Below are positions 33,000-44,123 of a stretch of 64,000 bases of DNA, one piece after another. Under the pieces are notes generated by a model. The model searched no databases and was not told where the DNA came from. It saw nothing but the letters and a program-made list of their open reading frames with translations. Origin of the DNA: Dichetophora obliterata (Eukaryota; Arthropoda; Insecta; Diptera; Sciomyzidae); contig OY986438.1 in NCBI GenBank assembly GCA_963920525.1, positions 180,584,888 to 180,648,887 on the forward strand. Direction: 5' to 3'. The position numbers and the translations under genes are program-made. Positions within the stretch are counted from its first letter, which is position 1, and each line of letters starts with the position of its first letter.

Positions 33000-33620
33000 A
33001 ATATAAGTACAAAATATAAAATAAGTAAAAATAGTAGTAGCAAATAATAGTAAAAAGTAGCAATAGAAAAAAGTAGTACAAATAGTGGAAGAAACTAGTA
33101 TTAGAAGAAAAAAGTAGTAGAAAATAATAGTAAAATAGTAGCACAAATAAGAAAATATAAATTATATTAGAAATGGTGTGATAAAAAAAACATATCATAC
33201 ATTATTATCATCACCAAGCCCATTATCTTATGCCATGCTATCACAACATTGTACAATACCATAGTTACATAAGAAATAGAAAATAGTAGCAGAATTAGAA
33301 GAAGAAAAAAGAGTCGAAAACAGTAGTATAAATAGTGATAGAAACAGTAGTAGAAAATAATAGTACAAAAAGCAGTAGAAATAGTAATATTAATATTCGT
33401 ATCATACCACACCATCCATACAACAAAGTACTTTCGTTCTATACAAATATACCTAAATTCACATGATCTTACCCATTATTCCATACTATCATACTATACC
33501 ATCATACAATACCACCATATCACATCATCATACCATACCTTCGCTGCAAACGCAGTAGAAAATAGCAGTCGAAAATAGTAGCATAAAACAGTAACAAAAA
33601 TTGTATAAACTTCCATATAA
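33000..33620. repeat. AGTAGTAGAAAA-type minisatellite, block 2
   Basis: Same degenerate units as 31000-31375 (AGTAGTAGAAAATAATAG, GTAGTATAAATAGTG). It is interspersed with CATCATACCATAC blocks near 33200 and 33480-33540. Minus-strand phenylalanine/tyrosine-rich frames are translations of the repeat. Confidence 0.65.
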
Positions 33621-33888
33621 ACTTACACTCTATACACTCTATAAACTGACTGAAAAATCACTACAATAAATGCTGTGAAATTTTTTTTTTTTTTTTATTT
33701 TTTTTTTTTTTTAAAAAGATCAAAGAACTAAGACATGCACCTTATACAAACAAAGTTTGGTCTTTGACCTTGAAAGGAAAGGGAAATATTTATTTAGAGG
33801 AATTGATTGGAACCATACGTGAGTTATTGATTAGGCGAAACAACCGTGGAAGACAATTTGAAGTGCTTTTAACCGAAGCTAGTGTTAT

Positions 33889-34782
33889 TTTTTTATTTTT
33901 AATTTTTTTTTAAAGGCAATGTTCACATATAAGACTTATAGTCTTTTGAATGCAGTAAGAATAACAAAGATAATAACAACAAGTTATATATAACAAATTA
34001 ATTTATGAAACTTATTGCTTAACCAATAATTCAAATTAAAAATCAATTAATATCCAAAGAATTTTTATCAAATATAAATAAATATTAAATACCTAAGAGA
34101 GAAAAAAAAAGAAAAGAGATAGAATTAGGAGAAAATTTTGAAGATTTCATGCTTAAATTCACATTTATTCGTTATACTTTTAACAGCTACTTTTAACTTT
34201 TAATACTTTTAACGAATTCCATAATCTGATCACGTTCACAAAAAATAATCTGCTTGAATTTAAATAATTATGACTAGGAATAATTAGATTCATTTTTCTT
34301 GCTGATCTACAGAACTGAAGTTTGCTAAATAAGTAACCAGGAGTTTGTGTATTCATTAAATTATGTAAGAAAATACAATTTCTGGCATCCAAGTAATTTA
34401 AAATATTGCATCCAAGCAATTGATTGCTTAAATGGCTTATCCGGTCAAATTTTCTAAGACCATAAACGTATCTTATTGCATTATTAAATGCAAGATGTAG
34501 CTTATGGCTTGACCTGGAATCAGGCTTACTGTATACTACCTCAGAGTATGAAATTATCGGCATTATGAGCTGGATAACTAACTTTTTTCTGGTATCACCA
34601 GGCAAAAATGATGCAGTTCGTCTCAAGTTCCTAAGGATGTAATACACCTTGCAAACAACGGAATTTATATGGTCATCACAAGTGAGAGAAGAGTTAATGT
34701 AGAATCCGAGATTTTTAACCTTCGTAACAAAATTTAGCCCAACACCATTAAGAATAATTGTCGGTATATTACGGTATACACA
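33889..34782 (-). mobile_element. 5'-truncated LINE inserted in the SINE
   Basis: It is flanked by the 5-bp duplication GTTAT (ATAAC on the minus strand) at 33884-33888 and 34783-34787. It ends in an A-rich tail (minus strand, about 33889-33914). The copy at 7.5 kb shows the uninterrupted SINE. Only the last 600 coding bases and the 3' UTR of the LINE were copied, the usual outcome of incomplete reverse transcription. Confidence 0.85.
34180..34782 (-). pseudogene. LINE reverse transcriptase C-terminal fragment
   Basis: The minus-strand frame reads CVYRNIPTIILNGVGLNFVT, then VKNLGFYINSSLTCDDHI, ...LRRTASFLP..., RYVYGLRKFDRISHL and RLWNSLKVLK. This is the region after the reverse-transcriptase fingers of Jockey/CR1-like ORF2 proteins. 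The open frame appears to extend to 34803, but bases beyond 34782 belong to the host SINE. No in-frame stop within the fragment. It is not the same family as the 26.6-29.2 kb LINE. Confidence 0.85.
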
Positions 34783-35094
34783 GTTATGACTTAACCTCGG
34801 CAAGCATTTCCAGCCCTTAGTTGTTCCTGTACTTTAACTCCACATTTTAAACAATTAAGTTGTGGATTTTTAGTTTTCCATAATTCTTAAATGTAGGAAA
34901 AAACAAAGAATGTGGAAAAACCATGCCCGAACCCAGATTCAAACCAGGAACCTCTGGGTTGATAGTCTAGCGCACTCTCCACTAGACAATAAAGGCCGAA
35001 AAAGTCTGTCTACATTTCACGAAATTTATTGGCGATTTTGTAAAAAGATCACGCTATGCAGCGGGTTTTTTTAATTCTGTCTGAAACTCAGTGT

Positions 35095-35235
35095 TTTCTT
35101 CCAAAGTATGTATATTTTCTTTACTTTTCACGCTATTTCAGCGTGTTTTCGCTCAGAGAGTCCTAAAATGTGTATATTCTCTCTACTTTTCACGCTATTT
35201 CAGCTTGTTCCCACTCAGAAAGTCCTAAAAACGCG
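35095..35235. repeat. 67-bp tandem duplication
   Basis: The block with TCACGCTATTTCAGC, CTCAGAGAGTCCTAAAA and TGTATATTCTCTCTACTTT occurs twice in a row with a few substitutions. Part of an unknown repeat. Confidence 0.6.
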
Positions 35236-35319
35236 CCTGCAGCGATATTTTACACTATTGGAGCGGGTGTTACGCTTGACATAAAATAAACACCTCTGCT
35301 TCAACGTCATATGATTTCG

Positions 35320-35665
35320 AAGAGTTTATTCGAACAAGTGTTAAATTATATAAAACTTAAACAGTAGATTGGTCACAGCCAAGGCTCATTTATAAGGTTG
35401 TGGCACTTGAGAGCGAGCTCGGTAGAACTGTCAGAATGGATGAAAATAAATCAAAAAAATGAATGCATATAACAGAGAAAAGCACAGTGACAGTTCAAGT
35501 AAAGGCGGAAAAAGAGTGCAATTCTCTCATATGCCACAACCTTATAAATGAACTAAGCTTCTCTAAGTTTCTCAAGCTTACTGAAGTTGGAAATAGTAGC
35601 GCCTTCTGCCGTGTGATTGACTCTATACAGAGTTGTTGTTGTTGCCTTATTAAAAACTTTCTTGA
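35320..35665. repeat. Dispersed repeat, copy 1, carrying a nested hairpin insertion
   Basis: Matches 40980-41170 at both sides (TATAAAACTTAAACAGTA...TTGGTCA and TTACTGAAGTTGGAAA...CTCTATACAGAGTTGTTG). The middle (about 35375-35570) is absent from the other copy. That middle has inverted ends GGCTCATTTATAAGGTTGTG and CACAACCTTATAAATGAAC. The open frame at 35463-35714 crosses the junction and is not a gene. Confidence 0.6.
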
Positions 35666-36067
35666 GAGACTTCATGCATTTCTACCGTTTTTTTATAAGC
35701 GAAAACAAGATTGAAAGAGATGATTTTAGAAGAGAGTTTTTACAAGAGCGCGAAAGAGATAATTGTAGGTGAGAGGATCCACGCATTTCTAGCGTGAAAT
35801 ATTAATAATTTTGCTCTATGCGATTTAACGACAATAAATAACGACAAGTAGGCAGACAGTTGCCAGCAATTATTGCAGTTAATTCTCGCGAATTTTTGTA
35901 AAAGCGTACCTATACCAAATGTTGCTTATTTGCTTTTGATTTTGCTCATGTATATTTGCTGCTACTTTTGTTCATTTGTATTCACTTTAGTTCATTTTCT
36001 TTTGACTTAGCTTGTGTCCTTTTAATAATGTACTTTGATAATAGTTCGTTTGCGTTTGTTTGCTTGT

Positions 36068-36376
36068 AAAAAAATAAAATAAATAAACTGGCCATTTCAG
36101 CCCTTGGAAGGACTTTGACCTAGCTTCTATTGATCTATTGTGTTGTGCGTGTTATTAAATGTTTGATCACAAATGACCTACGTGTTTTATGCCGACTCCG
36201 AACGGCTTATGTTCTCAAGAAGCTTTATATGGCAATTTTTACTCTCTGAGGCTTGCCATTGTCTGCAGAGAGGTGACGACCGAACAGAAAAATTAATTTA
36301 ATTGAAAAAACTTTCTTTCTCAGCTGGAATTGAACCCGGGCTACCGCGGTTCTTTAGCTTAGAGGCCACGCACTCC
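36068..36376 (-). mobile_element. SINE family 2, copy A, with 11-bp target duplication
   Basis: Perfect flanking repeats TGTTTGCTTGT lie at 36057-36067 and 36377-36387. On the minus strand the copy begins inside the tRNA-like head (GTGCGTGGCC..., B box GGGTTCAATTCCAGC). It continues through a body shared with 53478-53816 (CCTCTCTGCAGACAATGGCA, AGCCGTTCGGAGTCG) and ends in an A/T-rich tail. The A-box part is missing, so it is 5'-truncated. Confidence 0.85.
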
Positions 36377-36399
36377 TGTTTGCTTGTTATTTTGCTTTT

Positions 36400-37390
36400 T
36401 CTAATTTGCTTTACCTTTTGCTCATTTGCTTTTGATTATTATGTTGTTTTTGCTTTAATTTTAGCTCATTTGATTTTGCTTATTGCTTTTGTTTTTGAGT
36501 TTGCTTATTAAGTTTTGCTTTGGCAATTACGCCTACTTTATCTTTTGTCTTTTCTTTGTTTTTGTTTTCATTTGTGTCTTTAAAGTTTTTACTACCGTGA
36601 CCTAAGCACCAACCCTAACTGTGGAACACTAACATTTACCTTAGTGCCATGCAATATTTCTATGCATTGTTGGTACATTTATGCTAAGTTAGAAGGCTTA
36701 GAGCCCAGATGGTGTTATTTTTTTTTTTATTAAATTTACCTTAAATCTTAAGTACTATTGCATCATAAAATTCATTGTAATGTCTATAGTCACTATGCAA
36801 CGTTTTTGCATTTTTGTTGAATTCAGCGGCTAACGCAGTGATCTCATGAAATCTTAAATTTGCTAACAATATTTACCAAGAGTACAAGGAACCAACTTTC
36901 ATATGATAAGTAGTTACGGTATACCTATACTCAGCAAGTAGTAATTCCGTGTAACGATGTTGCATTTTCGTTGCATAAACTGCTATCTCCGCAACCTGAT
37001 GACGTCTTTTTTTTTTTGCTGTGAGATCACGTACGTATTCTTTTTTTTTCCTTACTTCATAACATTTATCGTAGCGTAAATACTCACCGAAAAAAAAAAT
37101 TAAATAAAATGCCGCAACGCACTTTTTGCATCTTCGATTAAAAAGTGGCACTCTCTGCATGTCGTCATGACATTTTTTGTCTGTTATTCTGAGAAGGGCA
37201 TTGCAGCAGCCTTCACTGGGGTTAAATAATTTTACCCTAGCACCTAAAGTCAGCGAATAGTTCCATGCAACAATTTTTAATTTTTGTTACAAAAGAGTCT
37301 CATAAGAGCCAAAATAGTAAAAAAGAAAAGAGAAGTTCTTGTACTTAGCGAATTATAATTGCAACGGCGCGCAGTGAACTGTACAGTGGA
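36400..37390. other. Single-copy-looking stretch without a supported gene
   Basis: Starts with a TTTGCT-rich run. Nothing recognised. The minus-strand frame at 36873-37160 is lysine-rich and without motif. Confidence 0.35.
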
Positions 37391-37404
37391 AAAAATATCA
37401 AAAA

Positions 37405-37858
37405 ATGTCGGCTCTCGAAATCCTAGAAACTTGGTATCCATCGACAGGTAATTTTTTCATTTTTAATAGTCCAAAAAATTAGAACAATAATACATGTTTT
37501 GATTGCGTTTTAGCGGTTAAGAGCTGAGTAATTTTTTTTTACAAGCTCAGATTTTGTAGTTCGCTCTCAGCCGTGCGACTACCTCTATTCTTCTACCATG
37601 GTCAAATTCTATAGTTTCCTATTTTTGAAAAACCTTTCGACAACATCCTCTGTATTTAAAGCTATGTCGCTGTCCAGTGGACAAAACTACAAAATGTTGT
37701 GTTTCGAAATCCTAAAAACTTAGTATCAATCGACCGGTAATTCTTTCATTATTAATAATCCAAAAAATTAGAACAACAATACATGTTTTGATTGCGCTGG
37801 AGCGCTTTAGAGTTGAGTAATTTTCTTTAACAAACTCAGATTTTGAGCTTAGCTTTTT
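37405..37858. repeat. About 150-bp segment duplicated at about 300-bp spacing
   Basis: Two copies begin TCGAAATCCTAGAAACTT (about 37405) and TCGAAATCCTAAAAACTT (about 37709). Both share CCAAAAAATTAGAACAA, ATACATGTTTTGATTGCG and AGCTCAGATTTTG-like blocks. Confidence 0.65.
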
Positions 37859-38214
37859 GAGTTACTTAATATAAATAATTGTTAAAAGTCCATTTTTGAA
37901 CGAAACTAAGCCAAACAAAGCTCATTGTTATAAAAAGATTATAGTGTTATATACAAAATTTTTTGTATTATCGAAAATTAAAAATATATAATATTCAAGT
38001 GGTTGCAAAATTTCATAAATTCGAAGGAAAAATCATGAAATTTGGCATATTTTGATAAAAAAAGTCCTATAAAATAAGTGCCGTTTTTTCGGATTATCAA
38101 AATAAATATATTATGCAACTAAGAACTGAAACTAACTTTTCCTACTTCGTCCTACAAATAGTTTTTTGTTTGTTTGAAAAAATGCTTAAAATTAAAAATT
38201 ACATACAAAACCAA

Positions 38215-38600
38215 GTAAAATATTAATATAGGTCCTAGGGAGGTACCCCTAGGTTCTAACTGATTTCTATCATTTTCAGTACACATCTGTAACCCTATTT
38301 CACTATCATTTTGACGAATTTTTGTTTAGGTCAGTCAACCTCCCATACAAAATGAAATAAAATATTAATAAAGGTCCAAAGGAGGTACCCGTAGGTTTAA
38401 ACTGATTTATTTTATTTTCAGTACACATCTAAACCTCAATTTCAGTACACTTCTGACGAATTTTTGTTAAGTTCTGCCAACTTTTGTATGTACCTCCCAT
38501 ACAAAAACAAGTAAAATATTAGTATAGGTCCAAGGGAGGTACCCCTAGGGTCTAACCGATTTCAACCATTTTTTAAATTTTTCTTAATTGGCTTAAACTA
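38215..38600. repeat. About 145-bp tandem repeat, 2.5 units
   Basis: Units with GGTCCTAGGGAGGTACCCCT, TTTTCAGTACACATCT, TGACGAATTTTTGTT and CTCCCATACAAA begin near 38220, 38360 and 38510. Vocabulary (ACCTCCCATACAAA) is shared with the DINE-like repeats. Confidence 0.7.
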
Positions 38601-40970
38601 ATTAAGCACACAAAATTGCATTATCATAGGAAGTCTCCTTCTATTTTTGTCCAACGCTTACATGGAGACATTTCACTGTGCGACGTAATGTTTTCAACTT
38701 TTAATTTTCTGGAAACCACGAGGGAAGCCGTAATGTTATCACGTCAAAAAGTCTTAAAATATGAATAATTAGCTTTATAAATGAAGAAAATAATTCTTAT
38801 TTGAAAAGATACTAGTACTTATATCTGTAGCCTGTAGAAAAAGTGAACATTTTGTTTTGCATTTTACAACTACAAGAAAACAAACAAACAGACAAGCAAA
38901 CGCACCTAATTCTATATTAGCAATAAAAATACAAAAGCATCTCTTCACCCATGCTCCTGCGGAAAGAGCAGAAACATCTTTCTAAATGTACATACCCAAA
39001 GGACATTTTATTTTATTACAACAAAAGCATGTCGCACAATCTAATTTTAATAACACAAAGTTATTTTCTAAATATTTGCGGCACATAAAAGGGAAGCCAT
39101 TTTACAGTAACGAATAGCAAAAGACATAAAATTAAAAATTCATATAGAAAACGTTACTGAACATGCAAATAAACCCTTAAAAATAAAACACAAAGTTACT
39201 CAAACCTAAAAGGAGAAAGTTAGAAAGTAACAAAGGCTCAACATAAAAATTCCAACAAGCAATAGAATTTAATTTATTTTGGTCTGTATATCAAAATCAA
39301 ATACCTTATTCTTAAAATTTCTCAGAGTTGCACATATTTTCAGGAAATGCTGCTAATAAAGTGCAAAACCATTTTTTATGATAACCATTTTGTGTGTGTA
39401 GCGTACATAGAATATAGACTAGAATGAAGTGATAAAATATGAGTAATTCTTAAATTTCTTTGCCTAAACTTCGTATGTTATACATTTTTAAATTCAAACT
39501 TAAAAATAACAAAGACTTTGGTTGAACATCTTCATTTTTTGTGGGGCCACAATGAAGTCGGTTAGTACGAAATCTATGGTGCTAGAAGATATTCATCATG
39601 CATATTATAGAAATATAAAAAAAAAAGAATAGGAAAAGCAGAAACAGTCAGCGAACGAGCTGCTAACACATTCAAGGAAATGACAGTGCAACCCAAACTC
39701 AGGGCCAACCAAACAACCGACCGGCCGACCCATCTTTTTAGCTCGAAGTTTGTGTGTTTCAATAACTTGAGTCCTTTGAGTGCTATCATGCATGCTTTAG
39801 CCATATCCTCTGTAACATTGGCATACAATATTTCGGTTTTTTTTTATATATATTTTTTTGTATTTCCGTTCTGCATGTGACTATTTTTCATTTCATCATT
39901 TGTCTTTTTGTCATGTAACGTTTATATATTTGTTTGTTTGTTTGTTTGTTGGTTTGTCGCTCCTGGCATGACTTTCGCTTTGATTTCTTCATGTTGTACG
40001 AGGACGAGAACGAGGACGCCAAAACGACGAATTCAAGCACGAATACGAGTTGGAGTAAATAAATTTTAACGATTTTTCATTTTGATTTTTACGAGTTTTA
40101 AAGTATTTGTTGAATTTTATATGCCCTGGTAATGTAAATGAAAAAGGATATCTTGCTTGTGTTTTTCTTTGTCCTGACTTGTTTTTCCCTCTCCGCCTGC
40201 TGCTTGCTGTTGGTTCTGGGGTCGCATATTCGTCTTTTGATAATGATTGAAGATTGCAGTGTGTACGGAGTATGTGGTTTCTTTAAGCTTTGGCCTAAGC
40301 TGCTTGTTCTATAGCGCAAGAATCCCGCCATGTATGCATGTATGTACTACGTCATCCTTCTTCGAAATTCTGAACAAATGCTTTGAGTTCAAACCAGCTA
40401 CAAATTCTCGAAGATAGTCAAGGAAATTTCTCTGTGGTAACGTCGAGTTTTTACTTGATTTAATAGCGTGACGCTGGCAGTTGTTTGTAATTTTCATACT
40501 TTGCAAAAGTTTATGCGATACATGTTTGTACGAGTGTGTATAAGCGTCATGGTTGTGTGTGTGTGTGTGCTTCCATGGATGTGTGCTACAGGATAGGCAT
40601 TGTTCATGGAATTAATTAAATTCATTTCAATGGAGGAAATATTTTGAATTTAAGGCTTTCCATATCTGATGAATGCAGCAAATTAAAATGGTATCTTTTT
40701 ATGCAATTGTTTTGTATTTACTGATCTCGATATTTGTTTTAAGTGAAATGATTGAATTATTTCAATTAATATAAAAGATGTCAATGAATTTAATTTGATA
40801 ATTAATTGTAATCTATTCTTTGAATTGTTACATGATTTTTAAGAAGAATAGGAAAATAATAAGAGGCAAATAGAAAAGGCACAAACCTTGGTGGAGCTTT
40901 AAGCAGTGTGATCTTAAAATAACTTAACTGCTTTAACGTCATATTAAAAATTGGCCGATGAGAAATAAAT
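38600..40970. other. Single-copy-looking stretch with microsatellites
   Basis: No gene supported. (TTTG)n at about 39930-39952, a GAGGACGAGAACGAGGACG purine-rich run near 40000, and (TG)n at about 40553-40570. Confidence 0.4.
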
Positions 40971-40974
40971 TCGT

Positions 40975-41175
40975 GCGATCTCAATAAAAGCATTTATTCA
41001 AACAAGTCATTCAAATCATATAAAACTTAAGCAGTAAGTTGGTCAAAGCTTAAGAACTTAAAAACTTAAAACTACTGAAGATGGAAAGGGTAGCTCCTAC
41101 TCAAACAGTATGTCTAGTCTGCTGTGTGATTCGAAACTCTATACAGAGTTGTTGTTGTTGTTGCCTTCTTCAAAA
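40975..41175. repeat. Dispersed repeat, copy 2 (without the nested hairpin)
   Basis: Counterpart of 35320-35665, same orientation. TATAAAACTTAAGCAGTA...TTGGTCAAAGC runs on to CTACTGAAGATGGAAA and CTCTATACAGAGTTGTTG without the 190-bp middle. Confidence 0.6.
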
Positions 41176-41417
41176 ATAATTTGATCTTAATAGCTCATCG
41201 CTAAGAATCATGCAAATAATTTAATTTTTACTTTTATGCTATGACTTATAGACTCATATAAATATGGTATATATGATGGAAGTTTTTATATCTTTAAATT
41301 TGCTTATCTGTTATTTGTTGAATTAAAGCATTTATTTATAAAATGATTAAATTTTTACTTCCAAAACATTTGAATTATTTTTGAAAAAAAAGAGAAAAGT
41401 AGGTGGGTACGCATTAA

Positions 41418-41613
41418 CACTTAACTGGTACTCCTCAAAAAAAAATACAAGGATCACACCAACTTCCATAAAGTTTTTGCTTCCTATTAAAAAAAAATTA
41501 ATTATTTTCAATAGTTGAATTGAATCGGATTGAATTTTGAATTGAACTATTAGAGAAATATACTCTTTTCTATTTTTTTTCTCGTCCCACAGACCAGGAG
41601 CACCAGTTAAGGG
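41418..41613. mobile_element. Small piggyBac-like MITE, TTAA duplication
   Basis: The ends CACTTAACTGGTACTCCTC and inverted CCCTTAACTGGTGCTCCTG match at 16 of 19 bases and are bordered by TTAA (41414-41417, 41614-41617). TTAA plus CCC-type ends is the piggyBac arrangement. At 196 bp it is non-coding. Confidence 0.75.
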
Positions 41614-42548
41614 TTAAGGTAATCAGAGGCTTAAAATATTTTATGAAAATTTTTTACGAAATTTCACTATGTTTAAGTCTTTTTGGACTTAATTTGTCTA
41701 CGGCTTACATTTATAGATAAAATTTGAATAATTTGAATTCCTTAAATTAAAAAGTTCATCATTTGAAAAAGTTTTTATTGCATAGTTTTAAGTATTTTTT
41801 TATAAAATCTATATATAAATACGCGATACAGTTCGGTACCATTTTCTACCGTGTTTTTTTACCAATTTTGAAGATTTCGTTTTGAAGTGAAACTTTTTCA
41901 GCTCCGTTGTGATTTGAAAATCGATAAAACCAAAAATGGCACAAAAAAACAATTATATGGGCCAGAATTCATAAAAAGTATCACTTTTTTTGACTATTTT
42001 TTTTTTTTAATGAACACACGATAAATTGGTAGCTACCCTGCAGTAAATTTTGTCAACTTTTAAATAGTTCTGAACCAGTTCCTAAAGGGACCCGTACTGG
42101 TCCCTCTTTTTCATTGATCGCCCTTTTACATTGATCGAACTGACGCTTTTTACGTGTTGTTGTCATAGGAAAAGACAATTGTACCCAAAAACATTCCTTT
42201 TTCCCTATATTAGAACTAGTTCCATTATCAACATTTTCAAACTGGTACTTTTTGCTGAAGTCTGGAAGTAGATCTTAAACTGATTTGAAAGTATTCAAAA
42301 GTTACAGACACCCAGTGGGCAATTGCAGGAGTCCGAAGGCCTTCTAGTAGGCCTGCGTTAGGTTTTAAAAGGCCTTCCACCCTCCTTGCAAACACCGTTT
42401 TATTGCTTGTATGAAATGGGAAAATTTGTCCGGCCTTCCGCAATCCTTGCTCAAAAGAGTCCTGCCAGAAGCGCTCTTTCGAGAAGTTACGTAAGAAGGA
42501 AAAGCAACATAAATATCAACTTGAAATAAAAAACGACTAACAATTTCA

Positions 42549-42610
42549 GATTTGAACCATGGTCCTCTCATGTGGCGGTCCAACAACTTACCCACTCGTC
42601 TATCGTGGTT
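42549..42610 (-). other. tRNA-like segment inside MITE copy B
   Basis: On the minus strand ATAGACGAGTGGGTAAG is followed by ATGGTTCAAATCTG at tRNA-like spacing. Same element as in copies A and C. A divergent B-box-like GGGAGCCCGGGTTGAAGACC lies about 45 bp to the right on the plus strand (42653-42672). Confidence 0.5.
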
Positions 42611-42836
42611 GTTAAGAATCAATTGCATCAATGCAAATGAAAGGAAGCTTTCGGGAGCCCGGGTTGAAGACCCAACTTGGAAAAAAATTTTTTGTCGTTT
42701 TTTTAAATATACATTTTTTTACAAACTGTTCTGTGTATTTAAAATTTTTTTGGATTTTTTTTTTTTTTGTAAATTTTTTCATATAAAATAGTATGAAAAG
42801 AATCAGAACCTTCAAAAGGTTGGCCTTACAGAAGTA

Positions 42837-44123
42837 TTGGGGGTTGGAATTAATTTTAAAGGTTTTTTTTCGGTTTTTGAGCATTTATTTAGAAACAACG
42901 GTACAATGTATATTATTCAAAGTATTGTCCATCGTTAGCTACAACATTTTCCCCTCTTTCTGGCAGCATATGGATTCCGCGCCGGAAGAACGATTCGTCT
43001 TTTGAGGCAATCCACGAATCGACCCATTTTTTGGTATCCTCGTAAGAAGTGAAGCGCTGCTCAGCCAAGCCATGCGTCATCGATCTGAATAGGTGGTAGT
43101 CGGAAGGGGCTATGTCTGGGCTATAAGGCGGGTGGGGTAGCACATCCCAATTCAGCGCCTCCAACGTTTCCTTGACGGTTCTTGCAACATGTGGCCGTGC
43201 GTTGTCATGTTGAAAAACCACTTTGTCGTGTCTTTTGGCATATTCCGGCCGTTTAACCTTTAATGCTCGGCTCAATTGCATCAATTGTTGTTGGTAGCGT
43301 TCCCCAGTGATGGTTTCGTTAGGTTTTAGCAGCTCATAGTACACGACACCCTTCTGATCCCACCAAATACACAGCATAAGCTTGGCGCCATGAATATTCG
43401 GCTTGGCCCTCGATGTTGATGCATGACCGGGTGGTCTCCACGATTTTTTTCGCTTAGGATTATCGTAATGGATCCACTTTTCATCGCCAGTGACAATACG
43501 ATGCAAAAAACTCTTCCTTTTATACCGTTGAAGCAGTTGTTCGCACATGCAAAATCGCCGTTCAACGTCTCTCGGCTTCAACTGGTACGGCACCCAATTT
43601 CCTTGCTTTTGAATCATTCCCATGGCCTTCAAGCGTTTGCCGACCGTTGATAAGTCGACTCCCAATGATTCTGACAATTCTTGAAGGGTTTGACACGGGT
43701 CTTCATAGAGCAAAGCCTCCAATTCCTCATCTTCAAACTTTTTCGGCTGGCCCGGACGCTCTTTGTCTTTCGTATCAAAATCACCACTTTTAAACCGACG
43801 GAACCAGTACTCACAAGTAGAAATCGATGGAGCATAGTCCCCGTAAGCCTCAGTAAGCCTGCGTTGTGCTTCAACCGCTTTTTTCTTCAAATGGAAGCAC
43901 AAAAGTAAACCTTCCCGCAAATTGCGTTTTGTTGGAACGAAAGTCGACATGTTCAGAGAGAAAAAAATATATGTTGTTTACACTTCAGTGGAATGACACA
44001 TACTGAAAAATGAAGCTTAGACAATGTACTTTGAAATGAATATAGTCACAGGTGTGCCCGATGCGATCTATTGATAGTTTCGCCATCTCTTAGAAAACCT
44101 TTAAAACTAATTCCAACCCCCAA
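42837..44123 (-). mobile_element. Mariner transposon copy 2, apparently intact
   Basis: 1287 bp, inverted ends TTGGGGGTTGGAATTA, TA duplications at 42835-42836 and 44124-44125. Uninterrupted transposase gene on the minus strand. The termini and sequence are very close to copy 1, implying recent spread. Confidence 0.97.
42913..43950 (-). CDS. Mariner transposase, full length (345 aa)
   Basis: The 345-residue protein has no stop or frameshift, the usual length for the mauritiana-like mariner group. Residues 1 to about 110 form the paired-like helix-turn-helix region that binds the inverted ends. The catalytic triad is readable as TGDEKWIHYD, VVFQHDNARPHVA and YSPDIAPSDYHLF, the last two aspartates being 34 residues apart. 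WVPYQL-like linker sequence precedes the catalytic core, and the C-terminus ends RGENVVANDGQYFE, which copy 1 lacks. The start is the ATG giving MSTFVPTKRN, about 175 bases inside the left (minus-strand) inverted end. It may be active, but activity cannot be judged from sequence alone. Confidence 0.95.
   Translation of the reverse strand: MSTFVPTKRNLREGLLLCFHLKKKAVEAQRRLTEAYGDYAPSISTCEYWFRRFKSGDFDTKDKERPGQPKKFEDEELEALLYEDPCQTLQELSESLGVDLSTVGKRLKAMGMIQKQGNWVPYQLKPRDVERRFCMCEQLLQRYKRKSFLHRIVTGDEKWIHYDNPKRKKSWRPPGHASTSRAKPNIHGAKLMLCIWWDQKGVVYYELLKPNETITGERYQQQLMQLSRALKVKRPEYAKRHDKVVFQHDNARPHVARTVKETLEALNWDVLPHPPYSPDIAPSDYHLFRSMTHGLAEQRFTSYEDTKKWVDSWIASKDESFFRRGIHMLPERGENVVANDGQYFE

Larger units (their letters stand above)
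31381..33000 (+). mobile_element. Decayed hAT element inside the minisatellite
   Basis: Minisatellite stops at about 31380 and resumes at about 33000. The inserted segment has TCCCG/CGGGA-rich edges (AAATCCCGCGATTTTC near 31425, CATCCCGGGATTGAG near 32985) and carries a hAT transposase C-terminal remnant at 31680-31838. Two MITEs (31876-32249 and 32417-32845) are nested inside. Exact ends and target duplication were not resolved. Confidence 0.55.
33681..35000 (-). mobile_element. tRNA-derived SINE, full length, split by a LINE
   Basis: On the minus strand a tRNA-like head lies at about 35000-34921 (A box TCTAGTGGAGAGTGCG, B box GGTTTGAATCTGG). The body is shared with 7438-7705 and the A-rich tail corresponds to the T run at 33681-33712. 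Subtracting the nested LINE (33889-34782) and one TSD leaves about 420 bp. A SINE is transcribed by pol III from its internal boxes and copied by a partner LINE. Confidence 0.75.

Noticed and set aside
36302..36511. 69-residue frame over the SINE head
   Set aside because: It starts in the SINE and ends in TTTGCT-rich DNA; spurious.
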